Shown: piece after piece, positions 39,665 through 48,724 of the stretch | How positions within the stretch are numbered: the first letter of the stretch is position 1 | How the letters are laid out: the number at the start of each line of letters is the position of its first letter | Assembly (NCBI RefSeq): GCF_013318015.2 | Contig: NZ_CP115842.1 | Span: 992,001 to 1,056,000, forward strand | Length of the DNA: 64,000 nucleotides | Source: Agrobacterium tumefaciens | GTDB taxonomy: Bacteria; Pseudomonadota; Alphaproteobacteria; Rhizobiales; Rhizobiaceae | Direction: 5' to 3' | Program-made: the position numbers and the translations under genes | Notes under the pieces: generated by a model | Told to the model about the DNA's origin: nothing | Seen by the model: the letters and a program-made list of their open reading frames with translations, nothing else | Database searches by the model: none

Positions 39665-40567
39665 TTGCGCCTTACCCATTTGGATCTGGACGCGCTCCGC
39701 AGTTTCGTGATTGGCATCGAGAGCGGGTCGTTCGCGCAGGCCGCAGACAGACTGGGGCGTTCGACCTCTGCGGTCAGCGCACAACTCAAGAAGCTGGAGG
39801 ACCAGACCGAAACCGCTCTGGTGCGCAAATCCGGCCGGGGGCTGGCGCTGACCGAGAGCGGCGAAGTGCTGCTGTCCTATGCCCGCCGCATATTGAGCCT
39901 GAATGACGAGGCGATCAGCGCCGTTCGCGGGCCGGAACTCGCAGGCTGGATCCGCCTCGGGATTCAGGAGGATTTCGGAGAAACCGTGTTGCCGCAGGTG
40001 CTGGGCCGTTTCGCACGGGCCCATCCGCGGGTTCGGATCGAAGGGCGCATCGCTCGCAATAGCGAATTGCGGGAGAAGGTCGAGTCCGGCCATCTTGACC
40101 TCGCCTTGGCTTGGAATGACGACACGGCTTCGCCGGCTGAAACGGTTGCATCCATGCCACTGTGCTGGCTGGGCGCGGCGGAAACAGAAACTGTCTGGCA
40201 GACCGGCGGGAAAGAGCCGCTGCCACTTGCAGTCTTGGAAGCGCCGTGCCTTTTACGTAGCATTGCCTGCAACCACCTTGATCAACAGCGTATCGCCTGG
40301 CGCATTGCATTCGTCAGCCCTAGCCTCGGCGGGTTGTGGGCTGCGACAGCCGCAGGCCTTGGCATCGCACTTCGCACACCGTTCGGCCGGCCGCCTTCCG
40401 TACGGGTTCTCGATCCACTCACCAATGGTTTGCCACAACTCCCGTCGCTGGGGCTCAGCCTTCTTCGCTCCGGAAAAGACGAAAATCCAATCAGCGCCCA
40501 TCTCGCCACGATCATCCGCCAAGCCTTGCAGGAAACGCTGCCGGAAGCATGGATAGTGCGACCGTAA
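39665..40567 (+). CDS. LysR-family transcriptional regulator
   Basis: A 300-residue regulator. The N-terminal HTH has LDALRSFVIGIESGSFAQAA and RLGRSTSAVSAQLKKLED. An effector-binding periplasmic-binding-like fold follows, with IRLGIQEDFGETVLPQVLG and a truncated-looking C-terminus ending around ALQETLPEAWIVRP. The start is a TTG with AGGGA nearby; no better ATG exists before the HTH. It is divergent from the tautomerase-cupin-DUF4865 operon, its most likely target. Confidence 0.88.
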   Translation: MRLTHLDLDALRSFVIGIESGSFAQAADRLGRSTSAVSAQLKKLEDQTETALVRKSGRGLALTESGEVLLSYARRILSLNDEAISAVRGPELAGWIRLGIQEDFGETVLPQVLGRFARAHPRVRIEGRIARNSELREKVESGHLDLALAWNDDTASPAETVASMPLCWLGAAETETVWQTGGKEPLPLAVLEAPCLLRSIACNHLDQQRIAWRIAFVSPSLGGLWAATAAGLGIALRTPFGRPPSVRVLDPLTNGLPQLPSLGLSLLRSGKDENPISAHLATIIRQALQETLPEAWIVRP

Positions 40568-40714
40568 TCGCTGAAATAGCATGAGCTTCCGCCAAGATTA
40601 CAGGCACGGCGAAGCTGCAGGGGATTCTTGGCTCGGTTTAAAGGCTTGCGCTCGATTCACAAAAATTCCGCATAATATCTTTCATTATCACAATAAACAT
40701 GATTATCTGCGGAA

Positions 40715-41170
40715 ATGGATTCAACAGACCGCAAAATCATCAGTCTTCTTGCAGAAGACGCCCGCCGCTCTCTGGCCGATATCGGAAATGTCGTGGAGCT
40801 TTCCGCTTCGGCCGTGAACGAGCGCATCCGACGCCTGACGGCCAGCGGGGCGATCCGTCGCATCACCGTTGATGCCGATCCATCCGCATTCGATTTGCCC
40901 GTGATCGCCTTCGTGTGGATCGCGTTGGCGCCGGATGCGGACGAGGCCGCGTTTCGTGTCTATGCGGCGTCGCAGTCCGCTATTGCGGAATGTCACCATG
41001 TGACCGGGCAGTGGTCCTACCTCGTCAAAGTTCACGTCGGGTCGCTGGCGGAGATCGAAACCTTTCTGGCGACAATGAAACAGAACGGGTTCCTTGCCCG
41101 TACCGAAACGATCATCGCCCTGTCTTCTGTCGTGCCGGGACCATTTATGCCGAAGGAAAGCGTGGACTGA
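40715..41170 (+). CDS. Lrp/AsnC-family regulator
   Basis: A 151-residue regulator. HTH at about 3-60 (MDSTDRKIISLLAEDARRSL, SASAVNERIRRLTASGAI), then an RAM/AsnC ligand-binding domain (about 65-145) with HHVTGQWSYLVKVHVGSLAE. Its stop shares a base with the start of the LysE-family exporter gene (TGATG). This tight coupling suggests it controls that exporter in response to an amino acid. Confidence 0.9.
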   Translation: MDSTDRKIISLLAEDARRSLADIGNVVELSASAVNERIRRLTASGAIRRITVDADPSAFDLPVIAFVWIALAPDADEAAFRVYAASQSAIAECHHVTGQWSYLVKVHVGSLAEIETFLATMKQNGFLARTETIIALSSVVPGPFMPKESVD

Positions 41171-41799
41171 TGGAACTGATGCTCGTTTTGAAAAGCATTG
41201 TGCTGGGCCTTGCGGTCGCAGCCCCGCTCGGCCCCATCGGCGCCCTCTGCATCAACCGGACCCTTGAGCGCGGATTCTGGGCGGGAGTGGCAGGTGGCCT
41301 TGGGACTGCTCTGGCGGATGCCGTGTATGCCAGCCTCGCAGCGCTGGGCTTTTCCGCTTTCGCGGCGACCCTTGCGACAATCGATACGCCGCTCAAAATC
41401 GTCGGCGGCCTTTTCATGCTGTGGCTCGGCTGGAAAAGCCTGAGGCCCAAACCTCTGGCAGAAGCGGCCAAGGTTGGAGCGCGCGATCTGCTCGGCACCA
41501 TCACCGCGACCTTTTTCCTGACGATCACCAACCCCATGACGATTCTGTCCTTTGCAGCAATTTTCGCGGGTCTCGGCCTTGCTGACGCATCGGGAGCGAC
41601 GAGCGCGTTTTTTGTGGTCGCGGGCGTTTTTCTAGGGTCTTTATTGTGGTGGTTCATGTTGAGCGGCGGCGTTGCATTTGCCCGGCAGCGCCTTCCCACC
41701 ACCTTTGCCCGCTGGGTTTCCCGCCTGTCCGGAGTGATCCTTGTCTTATTCGGGATTTTTTCCCTAGGTTCACTTGCCTGGGGCATGATGGCTCATTGA
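41170..41799 (+). CDS. LysE/RhtB-family amino-acid exporter
   Basis: A 209-residue inner-membrane exporter with about six helices. The N-terminal motif GLAVAAPLGPIGALCINRTL is the LysE signature, followed by GLGTALADAVYASLAALGF and LTITNPMTILSFAAIFAGLG. The start ATG overlaps the Lrp-type regulator stop. The substrate is probably an amino acid; which one is not readable. Confidence 0.9.
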   Translation: MELMLVLKSIVLGLAVAAPLGPIGALCINRTLERGFWAGVAGGLGTALADAVYASLAALGFSAFAATLATIDTPLKIVGGLFMLWLGWKSLRPKPLAEAAKVGARDLLGTITATFFLTITNPMTILSFAAIFAGLGLADASGATSAFFVVAGVFLGSLLWWFMLSGGVAFARQRLPTTFARWVSRLSGVILVLFGIFSLGSLAWGMMAH

Positions 41800-41829
41800 A
41801 ATGCAACGGTTTTTTCTGCGGCTCCAACT

Positions 41830-41975
41830 TCTGGGAAAATCGGCGCTCCCTCCACGGCCGCATCGAGATCGGCGTCGTCGACGATGAAGGGCGCATTGCC
41901 GCAAAGTTCCAGTCCCAGTTTCTTGATGGTCGGCGCGCATTGCCGGTAGAGATGTCCTCCCGTGCTCGCCGAAGA
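41830..41975 (-). pseudogene. gabD: Remnant of succinate-semialdehyde dehydrogenase
   Basis: On the minus strand this short stretch translates to YRQCAPTIKKLGLELCGNAP followed by FIVDDADLDAAVEGA. GabD-type aldehyde dehydrogenases read LELGGNAPFIVFDDADLD at this point, so the remnant has Gly replaced by Cys and has lost the Phe codon. Only about 45 residues of an expected 480 remain; nothing of either flank is recognisable. It lies on the same strand directly after the last gene of the long catabolic operon, as if it had been that operon's final gene. Confidence 0.7.
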
Positions 41976-42008
41976 GCATGGGATCATTAAGATGCATATT
42001 TCCGACCC

Positions 42009-43091
42009 TCAACAGAAAACCTGCGCCGACGCGGGATCGAAGGCCAGATGCACGAGATCACCACGGTTGAGGCCCGAAATCGCCTCATGGCCAAATGGCA
42101 GGCGCACGGCAAAGGGCTCTCCCGAACCTGTATGGGCGACGACATGGACGTTGTTGCCAAGGAAGGTGATATCGCTGACGGTGGCCTGAAAACCGGCGTA
42201 AGAGCCGGGCCTGTTGCGGCTGAGCTGTAAACGCTCCGGACGCAGCATCAGCGCCGCCTTTTTTCCCGGTGCAGCTTCGCCATGAACCGGAATATGGTCA
42301 AAGACGATATTCTGCCCGAGCGAAACCGTCGCCTTGCCGCCCGAGGCGGCGAGGAGATCGCAGGCGATGAAGTCGCTGTCACCGATGAATTCGGCCACGA
42401 AGCGGGTGGTGGGGTGAGCGTAAAGCTCCGGCCCCGTACCGATCTGGTCAATCACGCCTTTTGAAAACACCGCGATCCGGTCGGAAAGACGCAAGGCCTC
42501 TTCCTGATCATGGGTGACGTAAAGGATCGTTACTTCCGTCTGCTGGTGGATGCGACGGATTTCGAACTGGATTTCTTCCCTGAGCTTCTTGTCGAGCGCC
42601 GAGAGCGGCTCGTCCATCAGAAGAACCGGCGGATCATAAGCGAGCGCCCTTGCCAAGGCCACGCGCTGCTGCTGGCCGCCCGACATCTGCGCAGGCTTTC
42701 TGTCCTCGAAACCTTCGAGACGAACGAGCCTCAGCATCTCCTTCACCTTCGCATTGATTTCCGCCTTGCTCTTTCGGCGCACTTTCAGCGGAAAGGCGAT
42801 ATTCTCGCCAACAGACAGATGCGGAAACAGCGTGTAACGCTGGAAGACCATGCCGATATTGCGCTTGTGCGACGGCGTGGAGAGCAGACTTTCGCCGTTC
42901 AGCAGGATGTCGCCCGCCGTCGGCTGTTCGAAACCGGCCAGAATGTAGAGCGTCGTGCTCTTGCCCGAACCGGATGGTCCGAGAAACGTCATGAACTCGC
43001 CCGGCTGCACCTCGAGATTGACATCCTGAACGGCGACGACCGGTCCGTATTGCTTGGCGATGCCGCGAATTTGCAGGAGCGGTTTGGTCAT
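42009..43091 (-). CDS. ABC importer ATPase, spermidine/putrescine (PotA) type
   Basis: A 360-residue ATP-binding subunit. Walker [10 protein letters not shown] (about 38-46), signature [15 protein letters not shown], Walker [13 protein letters not shown] and switch His in [11 protein letters not shown] are all intact; a TOBE domain occupies the last 110 residues. PotA-type ATPases serve importers of polyamines, Fe(III), and various quaternary or aromatic compounds. It is the last intact gene of the operon and overlaps the preceding permease by four bases. Given the operon enzymes, the substrate may be an N-methylated pyridine compound rather than a polyamine (inference). Confidence 0.9.
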   Translation of the reverse strand: MTKPLLQIRGIAKQYGPVVAVQDVNLEVQPGEFMTFLGPSGSGKSTTLYILAGFEQPTAGDILLNGESLLSTPSHKRNIGMVFQRYTLFPHLSVGENIAFPLKVRRKSKAEINAKVKEMLRLVRLEGFEDRKPAQMSGGQQQRVALARALAYDPPVLLMDEPLSALDKKLREEIQFEIRRIHQQTEVTILYVTHDQEEALRLSDRIAVFSKGVIDQIGTGPELYAHPTTRFVAEFIGDSDFIACDLLAASGGKATVSLGQNIVFDHIPVHGEAAPGKKAALMLRPERLQLSRNRPGSYAGFQATVSDITFLGNNVHVVAHTGSGEPFAVRLPFGHEAISGLNRGDLVHLAFDPASAQVFC

Positions 43092-43888
43092 GTTTTCAAT
43101 CCTTTTCGGACAGCCGCGACAAGCAGCATGAGAATGATGGTCACCGCGATGAGAAGCGTCGATGCAGCGGCGATCACCGGCGTCAGATCCTGCCGCAGCG
43201 TCGCCCAGATTTTCACCGGCAGCGTCTGCAACGTTGGACTTGCCATGAAGATCGCCAGCACCACCTCATCCCAGGAAGTGAGGAAAGAAAAGATCGCGGC
43301 TGAGAACAGGCCATGGCTGATGGCCGGCAAGGTGATGCGGATTTTGGCCTGCAGCGGGCTCGCGCCGCATAGCACTGCAGCGTCTTCGATCGATTTATCG
43401 AAATCCTCGAGCGCGCTGGTCAACGCCAGAATGGAGAAAGGCAGCGCCACGACAAGATGGGCAATGACAAAGCCCGTAGTGGTGCCCGCAAGGCCGAGCT
43501 TCAGGAAAAAAGCATAAAGCGCCACCGCCAGCACCACGACAGGCAGGATCATCGGCGTCATGAACAAAGCCCGCAGACCCTCGCGCCCAATGAAACGCCC
43601 CCGCACCAGGCCGAAGGAGGCCACGAGGCCGATCAACACCGACAGGACTGTGACCATCACGGCGATACGCAGGCTTGTCCAGGCAGCATCCAGCCACCTC
43701 GGATCGGCAAAGAAATCCGCATACCATTTCAGCGTCCAGCCGGGCGGCGGAAAGATCAGCCATTGCGACGAGCCGAAGGACAAAGCAGCGATGAAGACAA
43801 TCGGCAGGATAAGGAATGCCGCTGTCAGCACGGTGATTAAAAGGAGCAGCCACTTCCATGCGCCAAGGCTGTTGTAGTTCAAAAGCAT
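43088..43888 (-). CDS. ABC importer permease, PotC type
   Basis: A 266-residue permease with six predicted helices. The first is KWLLLLITVLTAAFLILPIV, and the cytoplasmic EAA loop reads DFDKSIEDAAVLCGASPLQA, which contacts the ATPase. It overlaps the ATPase gene by four bases and starts two bases from the stop of the other permease gene. Paired with a PotB-type permease. Confidence 0.9.
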   Translation of the reverse strand: MLLNYNSLGAWKWLLLLITVLTAAFLILPIVFIAALSFGSSQWLIFPPPGWTLKWYADFFADPRWLDAAWTSLRIAVMVTVLSVLIGLVASFGLVRGRFIGREGLRALFMTPMILPVVVLAVALYAFFLKLGLAGTTTGFVIAHLVVALPFSILALTSALEDFDKSIEDAAVLCGASPLQAKIRITLPAISHGLFSAAIFSFLTSWDEVVLAIFMASPTLQTLPVKIWATLRQDLTPVIAAASTLLIAVTIILMLLVAAVRKGLKT

Positions 43889-43889
43889 G

Positions 43890-44765
43890 TCAGCGCCCCC
43901 CTGCCCCGGCCGCGCCGAAGAATTTCAGCTGGATTGCGTAAAGCGTCAGCGTCACCACCAGAAGCACCAGCGCCGCTGCCCCGCCCATGCCCCAGTTGAC
44001 GAGAGACTGCACGAATTGCGCGATAAGCTCGGCCAGCATCATGTTCGCCGTGCCGCCCAGCAGCGCCGGGGTGACGAAATAGCCAAGCGACATGACGAAC
44101 ACCATCAGCGCGCCGGAGATCATACCGGGAGCGGCAAGTGGAATGAGAACGCGGGTCAGCGCCTGAAAGCGGGTTGCCCCGCACAGCGCCGCCGCCTGGA
44201 GAATGGCCGGATCGATCTTGCGGATGACGCCATAGAGCGGAATGATGATGAATGGCAGCATGATATAGGTCATGCCGATCGTGACGCCGGTCAGGTTGTT
44301 GACCAGTGCAAGCGGCTTGTCGATGATGCCAAGGCCCATCAGCGTCTTGTTGACGACACCCGTCCGCTGCAACAGCACCATCCAGGCATAGGTGCGTGCC
44401 AGAAGGTTGGTCCACATGGACAGAAGCAAAATTGCGAAAACGACGGAGGCAAGCCGCGACGGCATGATGGCAAGCGCCCACGCGACAGGAAAACCGATGA
44501 CCAGCGTTACGAGCGTGACCAGCGCCGAGACCGCGAATGTATTGAAGAAAATCTTCAGGTAGGTGGAGCTGCCCAGCAATGCGGCGTAATTGCCAAAGCC
44601 CAGAACAGGCTCGGTAACGCTGCGCGACAGCAGGATGATAACCGGCACGACGAAGAACAGGGCAAGCAGAACGAATGCCGGCAGGGTGGCGGCAAAATTG
44701 CCGGGCCGGAAGGGCATCCGCACCTTCGTCTTCGGGCTTTCTGTTTCATCGGTAAGCGAGACCAT
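43890..44765 (-). CDS. ABC importer permease, PotB type
   Basis: A 291-residue permease with about six helices (first: LPAFVLLALFFVVPVIILL). The EAA loop reads ILQAAALCGATRFQALTRVL. I start it at MVSLTDETESP, which has GGAGG seven bases upstream; the frame is open 35 codons further upstream but passes through an intergenic hairpin. Confidence 0.9.
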   Translation of the reverse strand: MVSLTDETESPKTKVRMPFRPGNFAATLPAFVLLALFFVVPVIILLSRSVTEPVLGFGNYAALLGSSTYLKIFFNTFAVSALVTLVTLVIGFPVAWALAIMPSRLASVVFAILLLSMWTNLLARTYAWMVLLQRTGVVNKTLMGLGIIDKPLALVNNLTGVTIGMTYIMLPFIIIPLYGVIRKIDPAILQAAALCGATRFQALTRVLIPLAAPGMISGALMVFVMSLGYFVTPALLGGTANMMLAELIAQFVQSLVNWGMGGAAALVLLVVTLTLYAIQLKFFGAAGAGGR

Positions 44766-44793
44766 GCCCAAACCTCCCCGGAGGTGAAAATTT

Positions 44794-44819
44794 GCGCGGG
44801 CGCTTTTGGCTGCCCGCGC
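44794..44819 (-). terminator. Intra-operon hairpin between binding-protein and permease genes
   Basis: GCGCGGGC-10-GCCCGCGC, a perfect GC stem just after the solute-binding-protein stop. Hairpins here commonly protect the upstream binding-protein mRNA or reduce read-through, giving more binding protein than permease. The loop contains AGCCAAAAGC; no T-run follows. Confidence 0.5.
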
Positions 44820-44826
44820 CGTTGCC

Positions 44827-45837
44827 TTACTTGGCCTGCCAGGCGTACCAGCGCTCACCGATCTCGTCACGATGTTGCGCCCAGTAGTTCATGTCGGCAT
44901 TGACCTGGCTCGCTGTCTGCTGGTCAGGCAGGGTCTTTGCCGTTTCCGGATCCATCAGCTTTGCGGATTCGACATTGACCGGGGCATAACCCGTGGCAGA
45001 CGCCATATCCGCCTGCGCCTGCGCGGAGGTCGCAAGAGCGATGAACTTCATCGCCGCGTCCTTGTTCTTCGTTCCCTTGGGAACGACGAGAGAATCCGCT
45101 GCCGTGATGTTCTGCTCCCAGGAGGTCTCCACCTTCACACCGCTCTTCTCAAGCGCTGTCATGCGGCCGTTCCAGACGCTGCCGAAGGGTGCCTCCGCAG
45201 AAGCGATCAACTGCTGCGATTGCGCACCGCCAGACCACCAGATGATATCGGATTTGATCGTGTCCAGCTTCTTGAAGGCGCGATCGAGATCGAGCGGGTA
45301 TAGCTTGTCGGCGGCAACACCATCGGCCAGCAGGGCTGCTTCGATCACACCCGGCGCGGACCACTTGTAAAAGGTGCGCTTGCCGGGGAACTTTGCCGTA
45401 TCGAAAAGGTCGGCCCAGCTCTTGGGGCAGGCGGCTACAGCATCAACATTGCAGCCGATGACGAAGGAATAATAGAAGCTTCCGACGGAGTAATCAGTGA
45501 CGAAACGAGGGTCTAGCTTCGTTTTGTCGATGACGGCGAAATCAAGCTTCTCCAGCAGGCCCTTCGGCCCGGCCTGCGCGGCGTAGTCGCCCTCCACGTC
45601 GACCACATCCCATGTCACGCCGTTCGCCTCGACCATGGCTTTCAGCTTGCCATAGTCCGTCGGGCCATCCTGAAGCACGTTGATGCCGGTCGCCACCATG
45701 AATTTTTCGGCCCAGGCCGCCTTCTGCGCGTCCTGCGTGGTTCCTCCCCAGCTGGAAAAAACCAGATCATTCGCCTGTGCGGATGCGCCCAGGGCGAAAA
45801 TTGCTGCGCATGTCATCAATACCAGTTTCGATCTCAT
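44827..45837 (-). CDS. ABC importer solute-binding protein, PotD type
   Basis: A 336-residue periplasmic protein with signal peptide MRSKLVLMTCAAIFALGASAQA. The mature start DLVFSSWGGTTQDAQKAAWA is the pattern of extracellular solute-binding family 1 (PotD/spermidine-like). It should define the specificity of the PotABC-type importer. Its place between oxidative catabolic genes and the permeases suggests that the importer brings in the operon's substrate; the ligand is not readable from sequence. Confidence 0.9.
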   Translation of the reverse strand: MRSKLVLMTCAAIFALGASAQANDLVFSSWGGTTQDAQKAAWAEKFMVATGINVLQDGPTDYGKLKAMVEANGVTWDVVDVEGDYAAQAGPKGLLEKLDFAVIDKTKLDPRFVTDYSVGSFYYSFVIGCNVDAVAACPKSWADLFDTAKFPGKRTFYKWSAPGVIEAALLADGVAADKLYPLDLDRAFKKLDTIKSDIIWWSGGAQSQQLIASAEAPFGSVWNGRMTALEKSGVKVETSWEQNITAADSLVVPKGTKNKDAAMKFIALATSAQAQADMASATGYAPVNVESAKLMDPETAKTLPDQQTASQVNADMNYWAQHRDEIGERWYAWQAK

Positions 45838-45893
45838 GTTCCCTTACTCCGTTTTAGAGCTTGTTGTTGGCATGCACTTCGCGGCCGGCAGAT

Positions 45894-46208
45894 TCACTTC
45901 AGCGGTGAAAAAGGCGCCGGCTTCATGATCTTGTTTTCGGCGACTTCAATGAGGTCGCGGATCTTAGGCAGGAAAGACAACCAGCGTGGATCGGCCAGGA
46001 GCCGCGCGCGCCGTTCTTCGCGGTCATCCAGGCTGGAAAAAGCCCAGATGTGGACAATTTCATTGATCGGCCCGATCTCGGAAAAGAAGTAACCCACCAG
46101 CTCGCCCAGATGGCTTTTCTGGATTTCGATGCCTTCCTCCTCGACAACCCGAAGGTAGGCCGGAATGGCGCCGTTCTTCAGCCGGTAGGTGCGGATCTCG
46201 TAAAACAT
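45894..46208 (-). CDS. NIPSNAP-family protein
   Basis: A 104-residue protein starting MFYEIRTYRLKNGAIPAYLR, the NIPSNAP pattern (dimeric alpha-beta barrel), with ELVGYFFSEIGPINEIVHIW. These small proteins are common in degradation operons; their activity is unclear. It starts four bases after the aldehyde dehydrogenase stop, so co-translation is likely. A role in handling a lactone or aldehyde intermediate is speculation. Confidence 0.85.
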   Translation of the reverse strand: MFYEIRTYRLKNGAIPAYLRVVEEEGIEIQKSHLGELVGYFFSEIGPINEIVHIWAFSSLDDREERRARLLADPRWLSFLPKIRDLIEVAENKIMKPAPFSPLK

Positions 46209-46212
46209 CGCG

Positions 46213-47679
46213 TCACCGCATCACGAATGGATCGGGGATCGGGTCATCGGAGGTTCTAAGCCATATGGTCTTCGTGCGCGTGTAATCGAGCGCTGCCGCA
46301 AGCCCGCCTTCGCGACCATCACCGGAAAGACCGAAACCCCCGAAAGGCGCAATCGGTGAGACGGCGCGATAGGTGTTCACCCAAACCACACCGGCACGGA
46401 TCGCCTTCATCAGCCGATGGGCGCGCGTCAGGTTCTGCGTGAAGACGCCCGAGGCGAGGCCATAGACCGTGTCATTGGCCAAAGCGATCGCTTCCGCCTC
46501 GGTTTCGAAGGAAACAACCGAAAGAACCGGGCCGAAGAACTCCCTTTCCATGGACGGCGAACGAATGCCGTCACAATCGAGAATGGTCGGAGGGTAGAAA
46601 TAACCAGCGCAATCCACCGCCAGACCGCCCGTCACCACCTTCGCACCGGCTTTTTCGGAAGCAGAGACCAGAGAGACAATATGCTTGCGCTGCCGCTCGG
46701 TCGCGAGCGGCCCCACTTCCGTTGCCATGTCCAGCGGCGAGCCGATGCGGATCGCCTCAGCCTTCGCCTTCAAAATCCCGAGGAAGCGATCCTTCACGCT
46801 TCTCTCGACGATCAGCCGTGATCCGGCAACACAGCTCTGACCGGTTGCCGCGAAAATTCCCGCGACCTGCGCATTGGCGGCGCTTTCGAGATCGGCGTCG
46901 GCAAAGACGAGGATTGGCGATTTGCCGCCGAGTTCGAGCGACGTGGAGGCAAGATTTTCGGCCGAGTTGCGAACGATGTGACGCGCCGTTTCCGGCCCGC
47001 CGGTAAAGGCGATATGGGCCACCTTGGGGTGTGTGGTGAGTGCCGTGCCGCAGGACGCACCGAAACCAGTGACTATATTGACGACGCCGGCAGGAAAACC
47101 AGCCTCCTGCACCAGCCGGGCGAACTCCAGAAGCGGCGCCGGTCCGTCTTCCGAGGCCTTGATGACGATTGTGCAGCCGGCAGCGAGCGCCGGGCCGATT
47201 TTAACGGCTGCCAGAAAAAGCTGGCTGTTCCACGGGACGATCGCGGCCACCACACCCACGGGTTCGCGCCGCAGCCAGACATCCATGTCCGGCTTGTCGA
47301 TCGGCAGGTAGGCGCCCTCGATCTTGTCAGCCAAGCCCGCATAATAGCGATAATAGTCCGCGACATAGGCAATCTGCGCCGAGGTCTCGCGGATGATCTT
47401 ACCGGTGTCACGGGTTTCGAGCTCGGCAAGCGTCTTTGCATTTTCGGCAACCAGATCGGCAAGCCGATAGAGCAGCTTGCCGCGTTGCGTCGCCGTCAGT
47501 TTCGACCAGGCGGCATCGTCATAAAGCGCCCGATGCGCAGCCTCTACGGCGCGGCTAATATCCGCTTCGCGGCTTTCCGGCATTTCTGCCCAAGGTTCAC
47601 CGGTTGCCGGGTCGAGGCTCGAAAAGCTCGCCTCACCATCCTCGAAGCGCCCGTCGATGTAACATTGGAAACGGCGCAT
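46213..47679 (-). CDS. Aldehyde dehydrogenase, candidate TgnC-type lactone/aldehyde dehydrogenase
   Basis: An NAD(P)-dependent ALDH of 488 residues. The catalytic Glu lies in LELGGKSPILVFADADLESA and the catalytic Cys in TGQSCVAGSRLIVE; the cofactor motif is AFTGGPETARHIV and the late motif EFFGPVLSVVSFETEAEA. In the trigonelline pathway of Acinetobacter baylyi an ALDH (TgnC) oxidises the hydroxybutyrolactone ring-cleavage product. This gene lies four bases after the oxygenase gene, so the same role is likely here. Two adjacent ATGs are possible; the second has better ribosome spacing. A generic betaine-aldehyde-type ALDH is the alternative. Confidence 0.85.
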   Translation of the reverse strand: MRRFQCYIDGRFEDGEASFSSLDPATGEPWAEMPESREADISRAVEAAHRALYDDAAWSKLTATQRGKLLYRLADLVAENAKTLAELETRDTGKIIRETSAQIAYVADYYRYYAGLADKIEGAYLPIDKPDMDVWLRREPVGVVAAIVPWNSQLFLAAVKIGPALAAGCTIVIKASEDGPAPLLEFARLVQEAGFPAGVVNIVTGFGASCGTALTTHPKVAHIAFTGGPETARHIVRNSAENLASTSLELGGKSPILVFADADLESAANAQVAGIFAATGQSCVAGSRLIVERSVKDRFLGILKAKAEAIRIGSPLDMATEVGPLATERQRKHIVSLVSASEKAGAKVVTGGLAVDCAGYFYPPTILDCDGIRSPSMEREFFGPVLSVVSFETEAEAIALANDTVYGLASGVFTQNLTRAHRLMKAIRAGVVWVNTYRAVSPIAPFGGFGLSGDGREGGLAAALDYTRTKTIWLRTSDDPIPDPFVMR

Positions 47680-47683
47680 CATC

Positions 47684-48724
47684 TTACTCCTTGAAAGCCG
47701 GCATGACATCGGAAAGGAAGCGTTCCAGCGAGGCCTTCTTGCGCTCGAAGCTCATGCCGGTATCGATCCAGAAGGAATATTCGTCGTAGCCCATGGCCTC
47801 GTAGGCCTTAAGCCGGGTAATAACTTCATCGGCATCGCCGACAACGTTGTTCTTGCGCATGACATCACCGGAAAGCATGGCGTTTGCGGCAATCTCCTCC
47901 GGCGCAATACGCTCGATCAGCCCCTGATGAACGGGCTTTTCGTTTTTGAACCATGCAAAGAAGTAGTTGTAATAGACGCTCATCTCATGGGCCGCCTGGG
48001 CAATATCGGCTTCATCGGAACCGACATAGGTGTGGCGCAGCAGCATGATTTTCGGCCGCTGTTTATCCGGATTTTTCGCACAGGCATCGTTGAAGCGGCC
48101 CATCAGGGTTTCCACCTCGTCATCGCCTTGCCAGAGCGGCGTCACCTGAACATTGCAATCATTGGCGACAGCGAATTCATGCGAATTCGGATCACGCGCC
48201 GCCACCCAGATGGGCGGAAAAGGCTGCTGCAGCGGTTTGGGAGCCGATGTGGTGGCCGGGAACTTGAAGAATTCGCCGTCGTGGGTGTAGTCACCCGCCC
48301 AAACCCCTTTGACAGCCGGAATAAGCTCGCGCATCCGCTGGCCGGCGCCCCAGGCATCGAGGCCTGGAAGCAGCCGCTCATATTCGAACGAATAGGCGCC
48401 ACGCGCGATGCCGATATCAAGACGGCCGTCACAGATCAGATCCGCCATCGCCGCTTCTCCGGCAAGCTTGATCGGGTGCCAGAAAGGCGCGATCACCGTT
48501 CCCGTACCCAGGCGTGCCGTCTTCGTACGCCGCGCCAGATCGGCGATCGTTACAAAGGGGTTGGGCGCTATGGTGAAATCCATGCCGTGATGTTCGCCGG
48601 TCCAGATGGCATGCATGCCACCACGATCGGCGATTTCGCAAAGCGTTACGAACTCCTCGTAGAGTGTCTTGTGGTCCTGGGAGGCGTCCAGCCGCTCCAT
48701 GTGAACGAAGAGGGAGAATTTCAT
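47684..48724 (-). CDS. Luciferase-like flavin monooxygenase, candidate TgnB-type oxygenase
   Basis: A 346-residue LLM-class TIM-barrel oxygenase that uses reduced flavin. Recognisable parts are MKFSLFVHMERLD, the HAIWTGEHHGMDFTIAPNPF active-site loop, and RLDIGIARGAYSFEYERL. Its start overlaps the flavin reductase stop by four bases, the signature of a two-component monooxygenase. With the hydrolase and ALDH it matches the trigonelline ring-cleaving oxygenase TgnB, which breaks the C5-C6 bond directly. The uracil oxygenase RutA is the other well-known comparison, but no other rut genes (rutB, rutC, rutG) are present. Confidence 0.88.
   Translation of the reverse strand: MKFSLFVHMERLDASQDHKTLYEEFVTLCEIADRGGMHAIWTGEHHGMDFTIAPNPFVTIADLARRTKTARLGTGTVIAPFWHPIKLAGEAAMADLICDGRLDIGIARGAYSFEYERLLPGLDAWGAGQRMRELIPAVKGVWAGDYTHDGEFFKFPATTSAPKPLQQPFPPIWVAARDPNSHEFAVANDCNVQVTPLWQGDDEVETLMGRFNDACAKNPDKQRPKIMLLRHTYVGSDEADIAQAAHEMSVYYNYFFAWFKNEKPVHQGLIERIAPEEIAANAMLSGDVMRKNNVVGDADEVITRLKAYEAMGYDEYSFWIDTGMSFERKKASLERFLSDVMPAFKE

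Noticed and set aside
42009..45837. Naming the importer potABCD for spermidine/putrescine
   Set aside because: The family is right, but the neighbours are N-heterocycle catabolic genes, so polyamine specificity is not supported.
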